Shown here one piece after another: positions 1 to 7,448 of a stretch of 11,575 nucleotides of DNA. Origin of the DNA: HRBIN29 sp034431815 (lineage in GTDB: Bacteria > Chloroflexota > Dehalococcoidia > Tepidiformales > Tepidiformaceae); the NCBI GenBank assembly GCA_034431815.1, contig DAOUCS010000088.1:1-11575 (forward strand), read 5' to 3'. A model generated the notes under the pieces. That model searched no databases. It saw nothing but the letters and a program-made list of their open reading frames with translations, and was not told the DNA's origin. How positions within the stretch are numbered: position 1 is the stretch's first letter; every line of letters starts with the position of its first letter. Position numbers and translations under genes: made by a program.

Positions 1-2
1 TT

Positions 3-912
3 CCCCGCGACACTGCCTCACCCTCCGCCCCTGCCTCGACGGCCGCACCGCTGCCGAAACCGTCCCCCTCCCCAAGCTCCTCGACGACGGTTGCCCCGGA
101 GGAGAGAACCTACACCGTCCAGCCGGGCGACACTCTCTTCTCCATCGCACGCCGCTTCGGCACAACCGCCGATGCCATCGCCGCCCGCAACGGCATCGCC
201 GACCCGAACCGCATCGAGACCGGCATGGTGCTCATCATCCCCTCGGCCACGGTGCCCACGCCCTCTCCCGACGCTCCCAACCCGAGCACCCTCATCCGCC
301 ACGGCGACCGCGCCAGCAGGGTGGTGGCCCTCACCTTCGACATGGGCGGCCGCGTCGAGCCCGCACTCGACATCATGCGCTGGCTCATCGCCCGGGGCGT
401 GCCCGCCACCATCTTCATCACCGGTGCGATGGTCGAAAGCCCGAACACCGACGCAGGACGGGAGGTCGTGGCCCTCGTCGCCGCACACCCCGAGCTGTTC
501 GAATTGGGAAACCACAGCTACTCCCATCCCGACTTCCGGAAGCTGGACGCCGACGCCATCCGCAGCGAACTCCTCCGCACGGAGGGGCGGTAGCCGCGGC
601 CGCCCCCGGGCTCGCCATGCGTCCCCGCTTCCGCCCACCCTTCGGAGGCGTCGACGAGGCCGTGCTCGCCGCGGTATGGGGTATGGCCAGACGGTCCTCT
701 GGGACATCGACACCATCGACTGGCGGCCGGTCTCGGAGGGAGGCCCCACGGCGGCGGAGATCGCCGCCAAGGTCGTCGGCCAAGCCCAGGGCGGCTCCAT
801 CGTCCTCATGCACCTCGGCGGCTACGAGACGCTCGCCGCGCTGCCCGCCATCCTCGACGGCTTGCTCGCCCGCGGCTTCACCCTGGTCCCCGTGAGCGAG
901 GCCGTCCCCTGA
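3..912 (+). pseudogene. LysM-NodB polysaccharide deacetylase, frameshifted and 5'-truncated
   Basis: The gene enters from the left edge with a Pro/Ser/Thr-rich linker. A LysM peptidoglycan-binding domain follows at about 111-239 (YTVQPGDTLFSIARRFG). A NodB-type deacetylase domain then runs from about 318 to 905. The NodB motifs are all recognisable: TFDMGG (D codon at 339), HSYSH (513-527), RPPFG (632-646), DIDTIDW (703-723) and LMHLGG with its His at 811. They are spread over three frames: 3 to about 583, then 587 to about 675, then 676-912. The first break lies in the G-rich run 581-590 and ends at TAG 591-593; the second lies at about 674-676. Each break behaves like one missing base. An intact protein would be secreted and remove acetyl groups from peptidoglycan or another polysaccharide. 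Motif 1 lacks the usual second Asp (TFDD), as in the TFDxG variants of this family. The domain identity is secure. Whether the breaks are real mutations or homopolymer errors cannot be settled here. Confidence 0.8.
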
Positions 913-1022
913 CGATCGCGGCGCTGCTTCCAGCCTGCTGCGTAGGTCGCCGCCGTGGTACGAATACCGCAGCGGCGCTCGGACCGCCCCGGGCGCCGAC
1001 CCCAACGTCAGAGGATGTGAAC

Positions 1023-1661
1023 GTGAGCGCCCACGTTGGTCCCTCCGCGCTTTCCATCGCAGCAGCCTGGCTTTTGCTCGCCGCTGCCTGCGGCGGGAGC
1101 GGCAGCATGCCTGCCGCTGAAGGATGGGATATCCACCAAACCGACACCTACCGGATCGCGCTGCCGCCCGGCTGGCGGGCTGCCGCGGCCGAGGACGAGC
1201 TCCCCAGCCTGCTCGCCTCGCTCCGCGAAAACTACCCCGGCTACGAGGAGCTGTGGGCACAGATCGAGCGCCGGGCGAGCGCCTTCGACATGATTGCCTT
1301 CGACCTGTCCGACGCCGAAGCCGGCCTCGATTTCATCACCAACCTCAACCTTTCCACCTTCTCGGCTGCTCCCAGCACGCCCCTCCGCGAAGTCGTCGAA
1401 CGAGACCTGGAGAACCTGAAGGCAGCGATGGAGGCCGAGATCCTGGCAGTGGAGGAACGCACGGTCGCAGGCATCCCGGCCATCCGCGCGTCGCTCCGCA
1501 CACGTGCCTTCGGCTTCGACCTGCTGCAAATCCTGTGGGCCTTCCGCCCGAAGGACAGCTCGCGCGTCTACGCCCTCTGGCTCACCGCGGAATGGGAGCG
1601 ACGCGCGGAGAGGGAACCGGTCTTCGACCGCATCGGCGAGAGCTTCCGTCTGCGCGACTGA
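1023..1661 (+). CDS. small lipoprotein, PsbP/DUF1795-like fold suspected
   Basis: This reads as a 212-residue exported lipoprotein. The N-terminus is a hydrophobic signal (residues 8-22) ending in LAAAC, with Cys23 as the likely lipidation site, followed by a Gly/Ser spacer. The mature part opens with a stretch like YRIALPPGWR and alternates beta-like strands with helices. This resembles the one-domain PsbP-like/DUF1795 proteins often seen as bacterial lipoproteins, but that is a pattern impression only. I chose GTG 1023 because GAGGA at 1011-1015 sits 7 bases before it. The in-frame GTG at 1017 would be only one base from that site. The signal's n-region has no Lys or Arg, which is slightly unusual. 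It lies between two broken genes yet keeps a clean frame. No specific function can be assigned. Confidence 0.8.
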   Translation: MSAHVGPSALSIAAAWLLLAAACGGSGSMPAAEGWDIHQTDTYRIALPPGWRAAAAEDELPSLLASLRENYPGYEELWAQIERRASAFDMIAFDLSDAEAGLDFITNLNLSTFSAAPSTPLREVVERDLENLKAAMEAEILAVEERTVAGIPAIRASLRTRAFGFDLLQILWAFRPKDSSRVYALWLTAEWERRAEREPVFDRIGESFRLRD

Positions 1662-1720
1662 GGGGACGCCGCGTCAGCGGCAGCTGCGCCAACGCGATTC
1701 CCGCCGCACGACAGCCGCGC

Positions 1721-2815
1721 GTGAGCGTGAGCGAAGCAGCAGCGGGAGCCGTGTTGGCTGTCGCCTCCACGGGTAGTGCTTGGCTTCCTGCCAGGCGTGC
1801 GCATGGACCGGTCGGCCATCACGCGGTCGCGGGCGCAGCCCTGCTGGCCGCGCTCGGGCTGCTCGACCTCGAGGAAGCCTGGGCGGCGCTCGATGCCGTC
1901 ACGCTCGTCTCCTTCGCGTTCCTTATGGTCCTCGTCGGTGGTACACGGCGCTCTCCGCTGTCTTTCTGAACGATACGATGGCCATAATGCTCGCGCCGTT
2001 GGTGGTGCTGGCTGCCCGCGCGTACCGCGTCCCCGCGCGCTGGCTTACCTGCTGGCGCTCGCTGCGGCAACGAACATCGGCTCCGTCGCCATGGTCAACG
2101 GCAACCCGCTGAACATCGTCGTGGGCGCCCTCTCTGGGATTTCCTACGGCCACTTCGCGACGGAACTCCTACCCGTCGCGGCCGCCAGCCTCCTCCTCGA
2201 GACCGCCTGGCTCTGGCTTCTCCTTCCCGAAGTGCGCTCCATGGCTCCAGTCGCCCACGGGCGGCCTTTCCGCTATCGGGTGCACCGCTGGCTCGCCCGG
2301 AGAGGAGGTCTCGCCGCGAGAATACTCGCGGCGTTCGTCTTCAGTTCGCCCTATGCCGAAGGCGCTCTCGTCACGGCGGCGATCCTGCTCGTCTCGCGCC
2401 GCGTTCGCTCCGAACGCTTCTGGAGCTGGTCGATTGGGAGCACCACTTCTGAGGGCTGTTCGTCGTGACTCGGGGCGTCGACGAGCTCGGCGTACTCGCG
2501 CTCGCGGCCAACATGGCCCGCGGTACCCCCGCCTCCGCGCTCCTCGCCGCTGGGCTCTCCGACGTCATCTCGAACGTGCCCGTCGCGCTCCTGCTGGCCC
2601 GGCTCGTGCCCCCTGGCGATGGAGCGCGCTGGCTCCTCCTGCCGACCGCATCGACGCTGGCGGGGAACCTCACCCTCCTGTGCTCGGTCGCGAACCCCAT
2701 CGTGGCCGAGGCCGCCCGGCGCGAGGGGGAACGCCTCCGGTTCTGGGAACATTTCAAATTCGGCGCCCCTCTCGCTGCCGTCACATGTCTGCTCGCCGCC
2801 TGGGTCCTGCGCTGA
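1721..2815 (+). pseudogene. SLC13/ArsB-type ion transporter, multiply disrupted
   Basis: Pieces of one ion-transporter-superfamily permease (YbiR/ArsB/NhaD type) follow each other in the correct order but in changing frames. 1721 to about 1773 holds the N-terminus; 1776 to about 1826 holds FLPGVRMDRSAIT. About 1828-1935 holds AGAALLAALGLLDLEEAW; about 1940-2035 holds LSAVFLNDTMAIMLAPLV. 2037 to about 2416 holds ATNIGSVAMVNGNPLNIV, and 2420-2815 ends with SNVPVALLL and AGNLTLLCSVAN. GNPLNI and SNVP are the re-entrant signature regions of the family. Between LMVLVGG (about 1933) and LSAVFLNDT the relatives I recall carry some tens more residues, so an internal deletion is likely there. TGA at 2450-2452 also interrupts the last segment (VDWEHHF, stop, GLFVVTRGV). 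Functional protein is very unlikely. A working copy would move an anion or exchange ions across the inner membrane; the substrate is unknown. Confidence 0.85.
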
Positions 2816-2849
2816 GGCGTTCCGAGCCGTGCTAGACTCCTCGAGGACG

Positions 2850-3431
2850 ATGTTCCGGCCCCCAGGACGTGTCCCGACCTCGGCCCGCCTCATGGCCATC
2901 GCCGCGGCCGTGGTCGTGGTGGCGTGCGGCGGGGGCGGCAGCGGGCGCGACCTTCCCCTTCCGGAGCGGACGCTCGCCGTGAGCAGCGCTGCCTTCGAAG
3001 ACGGCTCCTCGATCCCCGTGGAGTTCACCTGCGAGGGGGCCGACCGCTCTCCGCCGCTCGCCTGGGAGAGCGGCCCGCCTGGCACCGCAGCCTATGCGGT
3101 CGTTGTCGACGACCCCGACGCGCCGGGCGGCATCTTCGTCCACTGGACGGTGTGGAACCTGCCCCCATCCGACACCAGCCTGCCGGCCGGAGCGAGCAGC
3201 AGCGGCACCCTGCCCCCGGCTGTGCGCGAGGGGCGCAACGACTTCGGCCGGAACGGCTGGGCGGGCCCCTGCCCGCCCAAAGGCGATGAGCCGCACCGCT
3301 ACCGCTTCCGCGTGTACGCCCTGCGCGAGCCCCTCGACGTGCCTTCGGGAGCGGAGCCCGGGCGGGTCCTCGGTGCGCTGGAGGGGAAGGTCCTCGCCTG
3401 GGGCGAGCTCATCGGCCTCTTCGGCCGCTAG
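2850..3431 (+). CDS. PEBP-family (YbhB/YbcL-type) lipoprotein
   Basis: This is a 193-residue protein of the phosphatidylethanolamine-binding (Raf kinase inhibitor-like) family. The family signatures are clear: DDPDAP at 87-92, HW at 98-99, GPCPPKG at 139-145 and HRYRFRVYAL at 149-158. These line the small anion/ligand pocket of the fold. The N-terminus is a lipoprotein signal: Arg-rich start, hydrophobic core, then VVAC with Cys26 and a Gly/Ser spacer. ATG 2850 is preferred because it supplies the positively charged n-region. Its GAGGA (2843-2847) is only 2 bases away, so ATG 2892 is a possible alternative. Bacterial YbhB/YbcL proteins have poorly defined roles, so I give no ligand. The gene ends tail to tail with the GGDEF-EAL gene, sharing CTAG. 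Confidence 0.9.
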   Translation: MFRPPGRVPTSARLMAIAAAVVVVACGGGGSGRDLPLPERTLAVSSAAFEDGSSIPVEFTCEGADRSPPLAWESGPPGTAAYAVVVDDPDAPGGIFVHWTVWNLPPSDTSLPAGASSSGTLPPAVREGRNDFGRNGWAGPCPPKGDEPHRYRFRVYALREPLDVPSGAEPGRVLGALEGKVLAWGELIGLFGR

Positions 3432-5122
3432 ACCGCCCGCCGCAGCGCCCTCCGGCCGAGGAACCGCCGGAGCCGCGCCGGTTCCATCGCCGGCGCGAAG
3501 TACCGGCCCTGGGCGAAGGTGCAGCCGACTTCCCGCACCAAGGCTGACTGCTCCGGGCTTTCGACCCCCTCCGCCGTGACGGTCAGGCCGAGCCCCTCGG
3601 CAAGCTGTACCACGGATTGCACGATGGCGGTCGCGCGTTCGCTTCGGCCGAGGGAGGCCACGAAGGACGCGTCGACCTTCAGCCCGTCGACGGGTAGGAG
3701 CTCGAGATAGGAGAGTGACGAGTATCCCGTGCCGAAGTCGTCGATGACGACGCGGACGCCTAAGGCGCGGAGCTCGGCGAGGTTCTCGGCAGCGATGGAC
3801 ACGTCCCGCATGAGCACGGTCTCGGTGATTTCGATCCCCAGCACCGCCGGGTCCGCTCCCGAGCGGGCCAGTGCGGCCCGGACGATCCCGGCCAAGCCGG
3901 GCTGGGAGAACTCCGTGGCGCTGAGGTTCACGAAGACGACGGGCGCCGGCCCTGCCGCTGGGACGGCGCTCCGCAGTTCGACCGCTTGCCGCGCGGCCTC
4001 CTCGATGACCCAGCGTCCGATTTTCAGGATCTCCCCCGACTCCTCGGCGAGCTCGAGGAACTGCGCCGGCGTCAGCACGCCCCGGTGTGGATGATGCCAG
4101 CGCAGCAACGCTTCGAATCCCGCTACGAGGCCATCGGCCAACCGGTAGATCGGCTGGTAGTGGAGCCGCAACTGCCCGCGCTTCACCGCTCGTCGCAGCC
4201 CCGCCTCTAGGGTCAGCCGCTCCTCGGCCGGCTCCTCCCATTCCTCCACGAAGAGCGCGAATCTCCCCCGTCCCTCCTCTTTCGCCCGGTACAGCGCGAT
4301 GTCGGCGTGGCGCAGCAGGTCCTGGGCTGTATCGCGACCTGGCACGCCGACGGCGACGCCAACGCTCGCGGTGGCAACCAGGTCGTGACCGTCGATCGAA
4401 TAGGGGCGCTCACAGGCCGCCAGGACCGCACGCGCACACTCGATCGCCTCGGCCTCGGCCCGCTCTCCGCGGATGAGCAGCACGAACTCGTCCCCGGCGA
4501 GTCGGGCGAGGAGACGGTGAGGCGCCATCAGTCGCTGGAGGCGCCGGCTGAGCACCACCAGCAGCCGGTCGCCCGTTCCGTGTCCGAGGCTGTCGTTGAT
4601 GAGCTTGAAGCGGTCCAAGTCGAAGAGGAGGATCGCCACCTGCTCATTCGGACCGGCGTCGCGGAGCGCTTGTCTCAGCGCCGCGAGGAACCGCGCGCGG
4701 TTGGGGAGTCCGGTCAGCGGATCGTGGTACGCCTGATGTACGAGCGCGTCCGCCGAACTCCGGTACGCCTCTGCTATGGCCAGGATGGCGCGGCCCGCAT
4801 CTCGGACCTCGGCGAGCGCCAAGCCGCCGCGGGGCAGCGGCTCCCCTCGCTCCGCGAGCGCCAGCAGTCTGCGCACTTCCCGGAAGGCTCGGCGTGTGGC
4901 CAGGGAGCACGCGAATCCGGCAGTGGTCGCCCCTGCGGCAGCGGAGAGAGCGGTTGCCGGCACCGCCACCGCTGGCGGTGCGGCGAGAGCGGCAGCGACG
5001 GGCAGGAAGGCAGCGAAAGCGACGGCCCTCGCGACGAAACCCGCCAGCGATCCGCCAACTGCGGCCCGCAGGACGAGGCCCCACAGCACCCGCACCGGAG
5101 ACAATGGCCCGCTCCCAGGCAA
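3428..5122 (-). CDS. membrane GGDEF-EAL cyclic-di-GMP protein
   Basis: This is a 564-residue c-di-GMP turnover protein. An N-terminal membrane region (about 11-75, probably two helices, Ala/Val-rich) is followed by a linker. The GGDEF domain spans about 130-292 and opens with the usual DPLTGLPNR. Its catalytic motif reads AGDEF (209-213), and the RxxD inhibitory site expected just upstream is absent. The EAL domain (about 303-555) keeps FEALLRW (336-342), the Asn of VNLS (399), EITET (431-435), DDFGTG (461-466), Lys in LKVD (482), AEGVES (517-522) and QG (538-539). Phosphodiesterase activity is therefore likely; cyclase activity is less certain. No separate sensor domain is seen, only the membrane part. 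The longest frame starts at TTG 5122. TTG 5104, with GGGAG 7 bases upstream, is at least as likely. It lies 67 bases downstream of the LOG-family gene and may share its transcript. Confidence 0.95.
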   Translation of the reverse strand: MPGSGPLSPVRVLWGLVLRAAVGGSLAGFVARAVAFAAFLPVAAALAAPPAVAVPATALSAAAGATTAGFACSLATRRAFREVRRLLALAERGEPLPRGGLALAEVRDAGRAILAIAEAYRSSADALVHQAYHDPLTGLPNRARFLAALRQALRDAGPNEQVAILLFDLDRFKLINDSLGHGTGDRLLVVLSRRLQRLMAPHRLLARLAGDEFVLLIRGERAEAEAIECARAVLAACERPYSIDGHDLVATASVGVAVGVPGRDTAQDLLRHADIALYRAKEEGRGRFALFVEEWEEPAEERLTLEAGLRRAVKRGQLRLHYQPIYRLADGLVAGFEALLRWHHPHRGVLTPAQFLELAEESGEILKIGRWVIEEAARQAVELRSAVPAAGPAPVVFVNLSATEFSQPGLAGIVRAALARSGADPAVLGIEITETVLMRDVSIAAENLAELRALGVRVVIDDFGTGYSSLSYLELLPVDGLKVDASFVASLGRSERATAIVQSVVQLAEGLGLTVTAEGVESPEQSALVREVGCTFAQGRYFAPAMEPARLRRFLGRRALRRAV

Positions 5123-5189
5123 CCCTTCTGGATTCCGTCCTCATTCGAACACTCGACGCCCGAATGCACTGTCGAAAGGGGCTCGCCCC

Positions 5190-5972
5190 TCAGCGGAGCA
5201 TCCATTCGCCGAAGAACCATCGCGGGCGGGCGCGCGGTCCGTAGGTCAGTCCGAATCGCTGGATGGCCGTGTCCCGCACCAAGTCCACTGCCTCCCGGGG
5301 CGAGTCGGTGATGGCCAGCGAGGCCAGGTCGGCGGGGTCGATGGTGCCCTCGCGCAGGAGCGTATCGCGCATGAAGTCGATGAGCGGCCGCCAGAACTCC
5401 CTGCCGAACAGCACCACGGGGAAGTTCTCGATCTTCCCCGTTTGGATGAGCGTCGCCGTTTCGAACACCTCGTCGAGCGTCCCGAGCCCCCCGGGGAAGA
5501 CGATGAAGGCGTAGGAGTACTTGACCAGCATCACCTTGCGGACGAAGAAGTAGCGGAAGGTGACGAGCTTATCGAGATAGGGGTTCGGGTACTCGTTCGG
5601 CAGCTCGATGAGGCAGCCGACGGAGAGCCCGCCGGCCTCCTTGGCGCCGCGGTTGGCCGCCTCCATGATGCCGGGGCCGCCGCCGGTCATCACCGTGAAC
5701 CCCGCCTCGGCGAGCAGGCGGCCGGTTTCGCGCGCCGCCTGGTAGTAGGGGTTCTCGGGGGTGAAGCGGGCCGAGCCGAAGATGGTGACGCACGGGCCGA
5801 CGAAGTGGAGGGCGCGGAAGCCTTTCATGAATTCGGCGAAGATGCGGAGAGCGCGGGCGAGCTCCGAGCCGCGGGGTTGCGGGCCGGAGAGGAAGCGGCG
5901 CTCCTCCCGTCCGTTGGGGAGCACGGTGCCGTAGGGCGGCACCGGCTCGTGTCGCTCCTCGTGCTCGGCCAT
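5190..5972 (-). CDS. LOG family protein (Rossman fold, TIGR00730 type)
   Basis: This 260-residue protein belongs to the LOG ("lonely guy") family, often mislabelled lysine decarboxylase. It shows GSARF at 66-70, GGGPGIMEAANRGA at 97-110 and the nucleotide-binding PGGLGTLDE at 160-168. Together these form the active site that cleaves nucleoside 5'-monophosphates to base plus ribose 5-phosphate. In plants and some bacteria this makes free cytokinin. In most bacteria the physiological substrate is unknown, so I do not name a cytokinin role. About 55 residues precede the core, longer than the shortest family members and compatible with the longer class. ATG 5972 has no strong ribosome site in front. 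It is the first gene of a possible two-gene unit with the GGDEF-EAL gene. Confidence 0.93.
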   Translation of the reverse strand: MAEHEERHEPVPPYGTVLPNGREERRFLSGPQPRGSELARALRIFAEFMKGFRALHFVGPCVTIFGSARFTPENPYYQAARETGRLLAEAGFTVMTGGGPGIMEAANRGAKEAGGLSVGCLIELPNEYPNPYLDKLVTFRYFFVRKVMLVKYSYAFIVFPGGLGTLDEVFETATLIQTGKIENFPVVLFGREFWRPLIDFMRDTLLREGTIDPADLASLAITDSPREAVDLVRDTAIQRFGLTYGPRARPRWFFGEWMLR

Positions 5973-6063
5973 GGCAGTTCGATCTTCGGCCGGCGGGGCC
6001 CCGCCCGCCAGTGGCGGAGCTCACGCGCTCACGGGGCCGTGTCCTCGTTCAGTTCCGCGTTAG

Positions 6064-6898
6064 GCCCGGCACCACGATCCGGTACGGTCCAGTCTGGCGA
6101 GGGACGCCCAGTCGCCCTCGACGGAGCTCGTTGACCTCGACACCGGCGACGTCCTCGCCATACCCGGCGGCGCTCCCCTGCTGTGGTGTCCGGACGACCG
6201 GCTGCTGTTCGCAGTCGACGATCCGCCCTGCGTCGCCGAGGACGGCGGCCCGCGCCGGTACGCCGCTCGGCGGGAGCCAGACCGGCGCGAGTCTTCCCTG
6301 CTTCCCCTGGTCCGCGTGTAAGTCCGCTCCTCGCTCCCCGACGGCTGCAGCATCACCGTCTGGGGGCCGAACCCCGAAGTCCGGCTCGTCGGCATCGACG
6401 GAAGCGAGCGAACCCTCCCAGTGACGGTGAGGACGAACTCGCTGGAGGCCTGGGTCGCGGACATCGCGGTTTCCCCCGACGGAGCCCGCGCGGCAGTGAC
6501 CGTGCTGGGCTGGCCGTCCCACGTCGCCGACCTGTTCTCGGGAGCCGCAGAACAGCTCGACCGACCAGCCGAGGAGTTCCTCCTGCGTTACGGCGGGGGA
6601 CCAGGTGGAATCGCAGCCTGGGCCGACGACTGCACGCTCGTCTGGCACGTACCAGGCTTCCTCGGTCGCGACGGAGGCTGCGTCATCGACGACGTCGTCA
6701 CTCCGGAGCGCCCTTCCTGCCCTTCACATTCGGCGAGGCTTGAGCGCGCTCCACGGCGGCGTCATCGGCGTGACAGCCGCGGAGTGGCCTCTCCAGCGCG
6801 AAGCGAAACGCGGGCCAGTGTGGAGATCGTCGCTGCTCGACCCGCGGTCAGACGAGCTCCATCCCGTAGCTTCCGGCCCCTACGCCGCGTGGAGGTAG
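6064..6898 (+). pseudogene. remnant of a beta-propeller-like protein
   Basis: One frame (codons in phase with 6124) carries blade-like peptides: ELVDLDTGDVLAIPGG, WCPDDRLLFAVDD, then after a stop VWGPNPEVRLVGIDGS, DIAVSPDGARAAV and WADDCTLVWHVPGF. Repeats ending in DG, W and short strands resemble TolB/WD40-like propellers of secreted or lipoprotein type. TAA at 6319-6321 interrupts the frame while protein-like sequence continues on both sides. After about 6695 the frame degenerates. A plausible C-terminus (LSALHGGVIGVTAAEWPLQ, ending at TAG 6896-6898) lies in another frame, with SGAPFLPFTFGEA in the third frame possibly bridging them. No start codon or signal peptide is visible at the left, and in-phase TAG 6061-6063 closes the frame. 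No function beyond the fold is claimed. This is inferred from reading alone and could be two unrelated fragments. Confidence 0.55.
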
Positions 6899-6915
6899 CG
6901 GCGAAAATCGGCCTG

Positions 6916-6944
6916 TTGACGCCGCCCCTCGGCGCCCCGAGAAT
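6916..6944 (+). promoter_or_regulatory. sigma70-type promoter for mscL
   Basis: TTGACG (6916-6921) and GAGAAT (6939-6944) are separated by 17 bases and lie 30 bases before the mscL ATG. The -35 matches the consensus at five of six positions and the -10 at four of six. Transcription would start near 6951, leaving a leader of about 24 bases. This is a sequence match only. Confidence 0.4.
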
Positions 6945-6974
6945 GCCGGCGACCACAGACGAGGCTCGGTTCCG

Positions 6975-7364
6975 ATGGTCGCTCTCCTGCGCGAGTTCCG
7001 CGATTTCGTGTTCCGGGGAAACGTCCTCGAACTAGCCATCGCCTTCGTCATGGGCGTCGCGTTCACCGCCGTCGTCGACTCCGCAGTTACCGACCTGTTG
7101 ACGCCGCTCATCTCCGCCATCGTCGGCCAGCCCAGCTTCGCCGACATCGACCTCGACGTCGGCGACGCCACGCTCGAAATCGGAAGCTTCATCGAGGCGG
7201 TCGTCTACTTCCTCGCAGTGGCAGCGGTGGTTTACTTCGCGGTCGTGAAGCCGGTGAACGCGCTCTTCGCCCGCCGAGCGCGGGGCGCGGAGCCGGCGGA
7301 CGTTCCAGTGCCGGAGGACATCCAGCTGCTGCGGGAAATCCGGGACCTCCTACAGCAGCGGTAG
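6975..7364 (+). CDS. mscL: large-conductance mechanosensitive channel MscL
   Basis: This 129-residue protein forms the pentameric inner-membrane pore that opens under extreme membrane tension and releases solutes during osmotic downshock. An amphipathic N-terminal helix contains REFRDFVFRGNV (6-17). TM1 is about 16-45, with the pore-lining AIAFVMGVAF and TPLI at its end. A short periplasmic loop follows, then TM2 at about 71-95 (VVYFLAVAAVVYFAVVKPVN). The cytoplasmic C-terminal helix is about 112-129 (EDIQLLREIRDLLQQR). Length is slightly below the 136 residues of the E. coli protein, with a short periplasmic loop. ATG 6975 fits the family N-terminus exactly; the upstream GAGG at 6961-6964 is a weak ribosome site. 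It stands alone on its strand and converges with groEL across a strong hairpin. Confidence 0.96.
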   Translation: MVALLREFRDFVFRGNVLELAIAFVMGVAFTAVVDSAVTDLLTPLISAIVGQPSFADIDLDVGDATLEIGSFIEAVVYFLAVAAVVYFAVVKPVNALFARRARGAEPADVPVPEDIQLLREIRDLLQQR

Positions 7365-7376
7365 CCCCGTCGACGC

Positions 7377-7409
7377 CGACGGCCCCCGGAGCTCCTCCGG
7401 GGGCCGTCG
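7377..7409. terminator. hairpin between convergent mscL and groEL
   Basis: GACGGCCCCCGGAG (7378-7391) and CTCCGGGGGCCGTC (7395-7408) form a perfect 14-bp stem with a 3-base loop. C7377-G7409 adds a fifteenth pair. It sits 13 bases after the mscL stop and about 40 bases beyond the groEL stop, so it can serve both transcripts. No T-run follows on either strand, so it is either a U-less terminator or an end-protecting structure. A stem this long is far beyond chance. Confidence 0.75.
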
Positions 7410-7448
7410 CACCGTCGGCACGACGTCGGCGGAGACGGGCGTCCGGCC

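Noticed and set aside
1668..1681. Short hairpin GCCGC-GTCA-GCGGC after the lipoprotein gene
   Set aside because: Only 5 bp with no T-run; not distinguishable from background.
2450..2452. Selenocysteine or reassigned TGA in the transporter
   Set aside because: The same gene has several other lesions, and intact genes here use TGA as their stop.
2832..4241. 469-codon open frame on the minus strand across the PEBP gene and the end of the GGDEF-EAL gene
   Set aside because: It overlaps two clear genes, is Arg/Gly/Ala-rich without domains and arises from high GC content.
5992..6005. 14-bp palindrome GGCGGGGCCCCGCC upstream of the LOG-family gene
   Set aside because: At this GC content about one or two such palindromes are expected by chance in a window of this size; no second copy was noticed.
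4776..6134. 452-codon open frame antisense to the LOG-family gene
   Set aside because: Low-complexity reading of the opposite strand of a well-supported gene.
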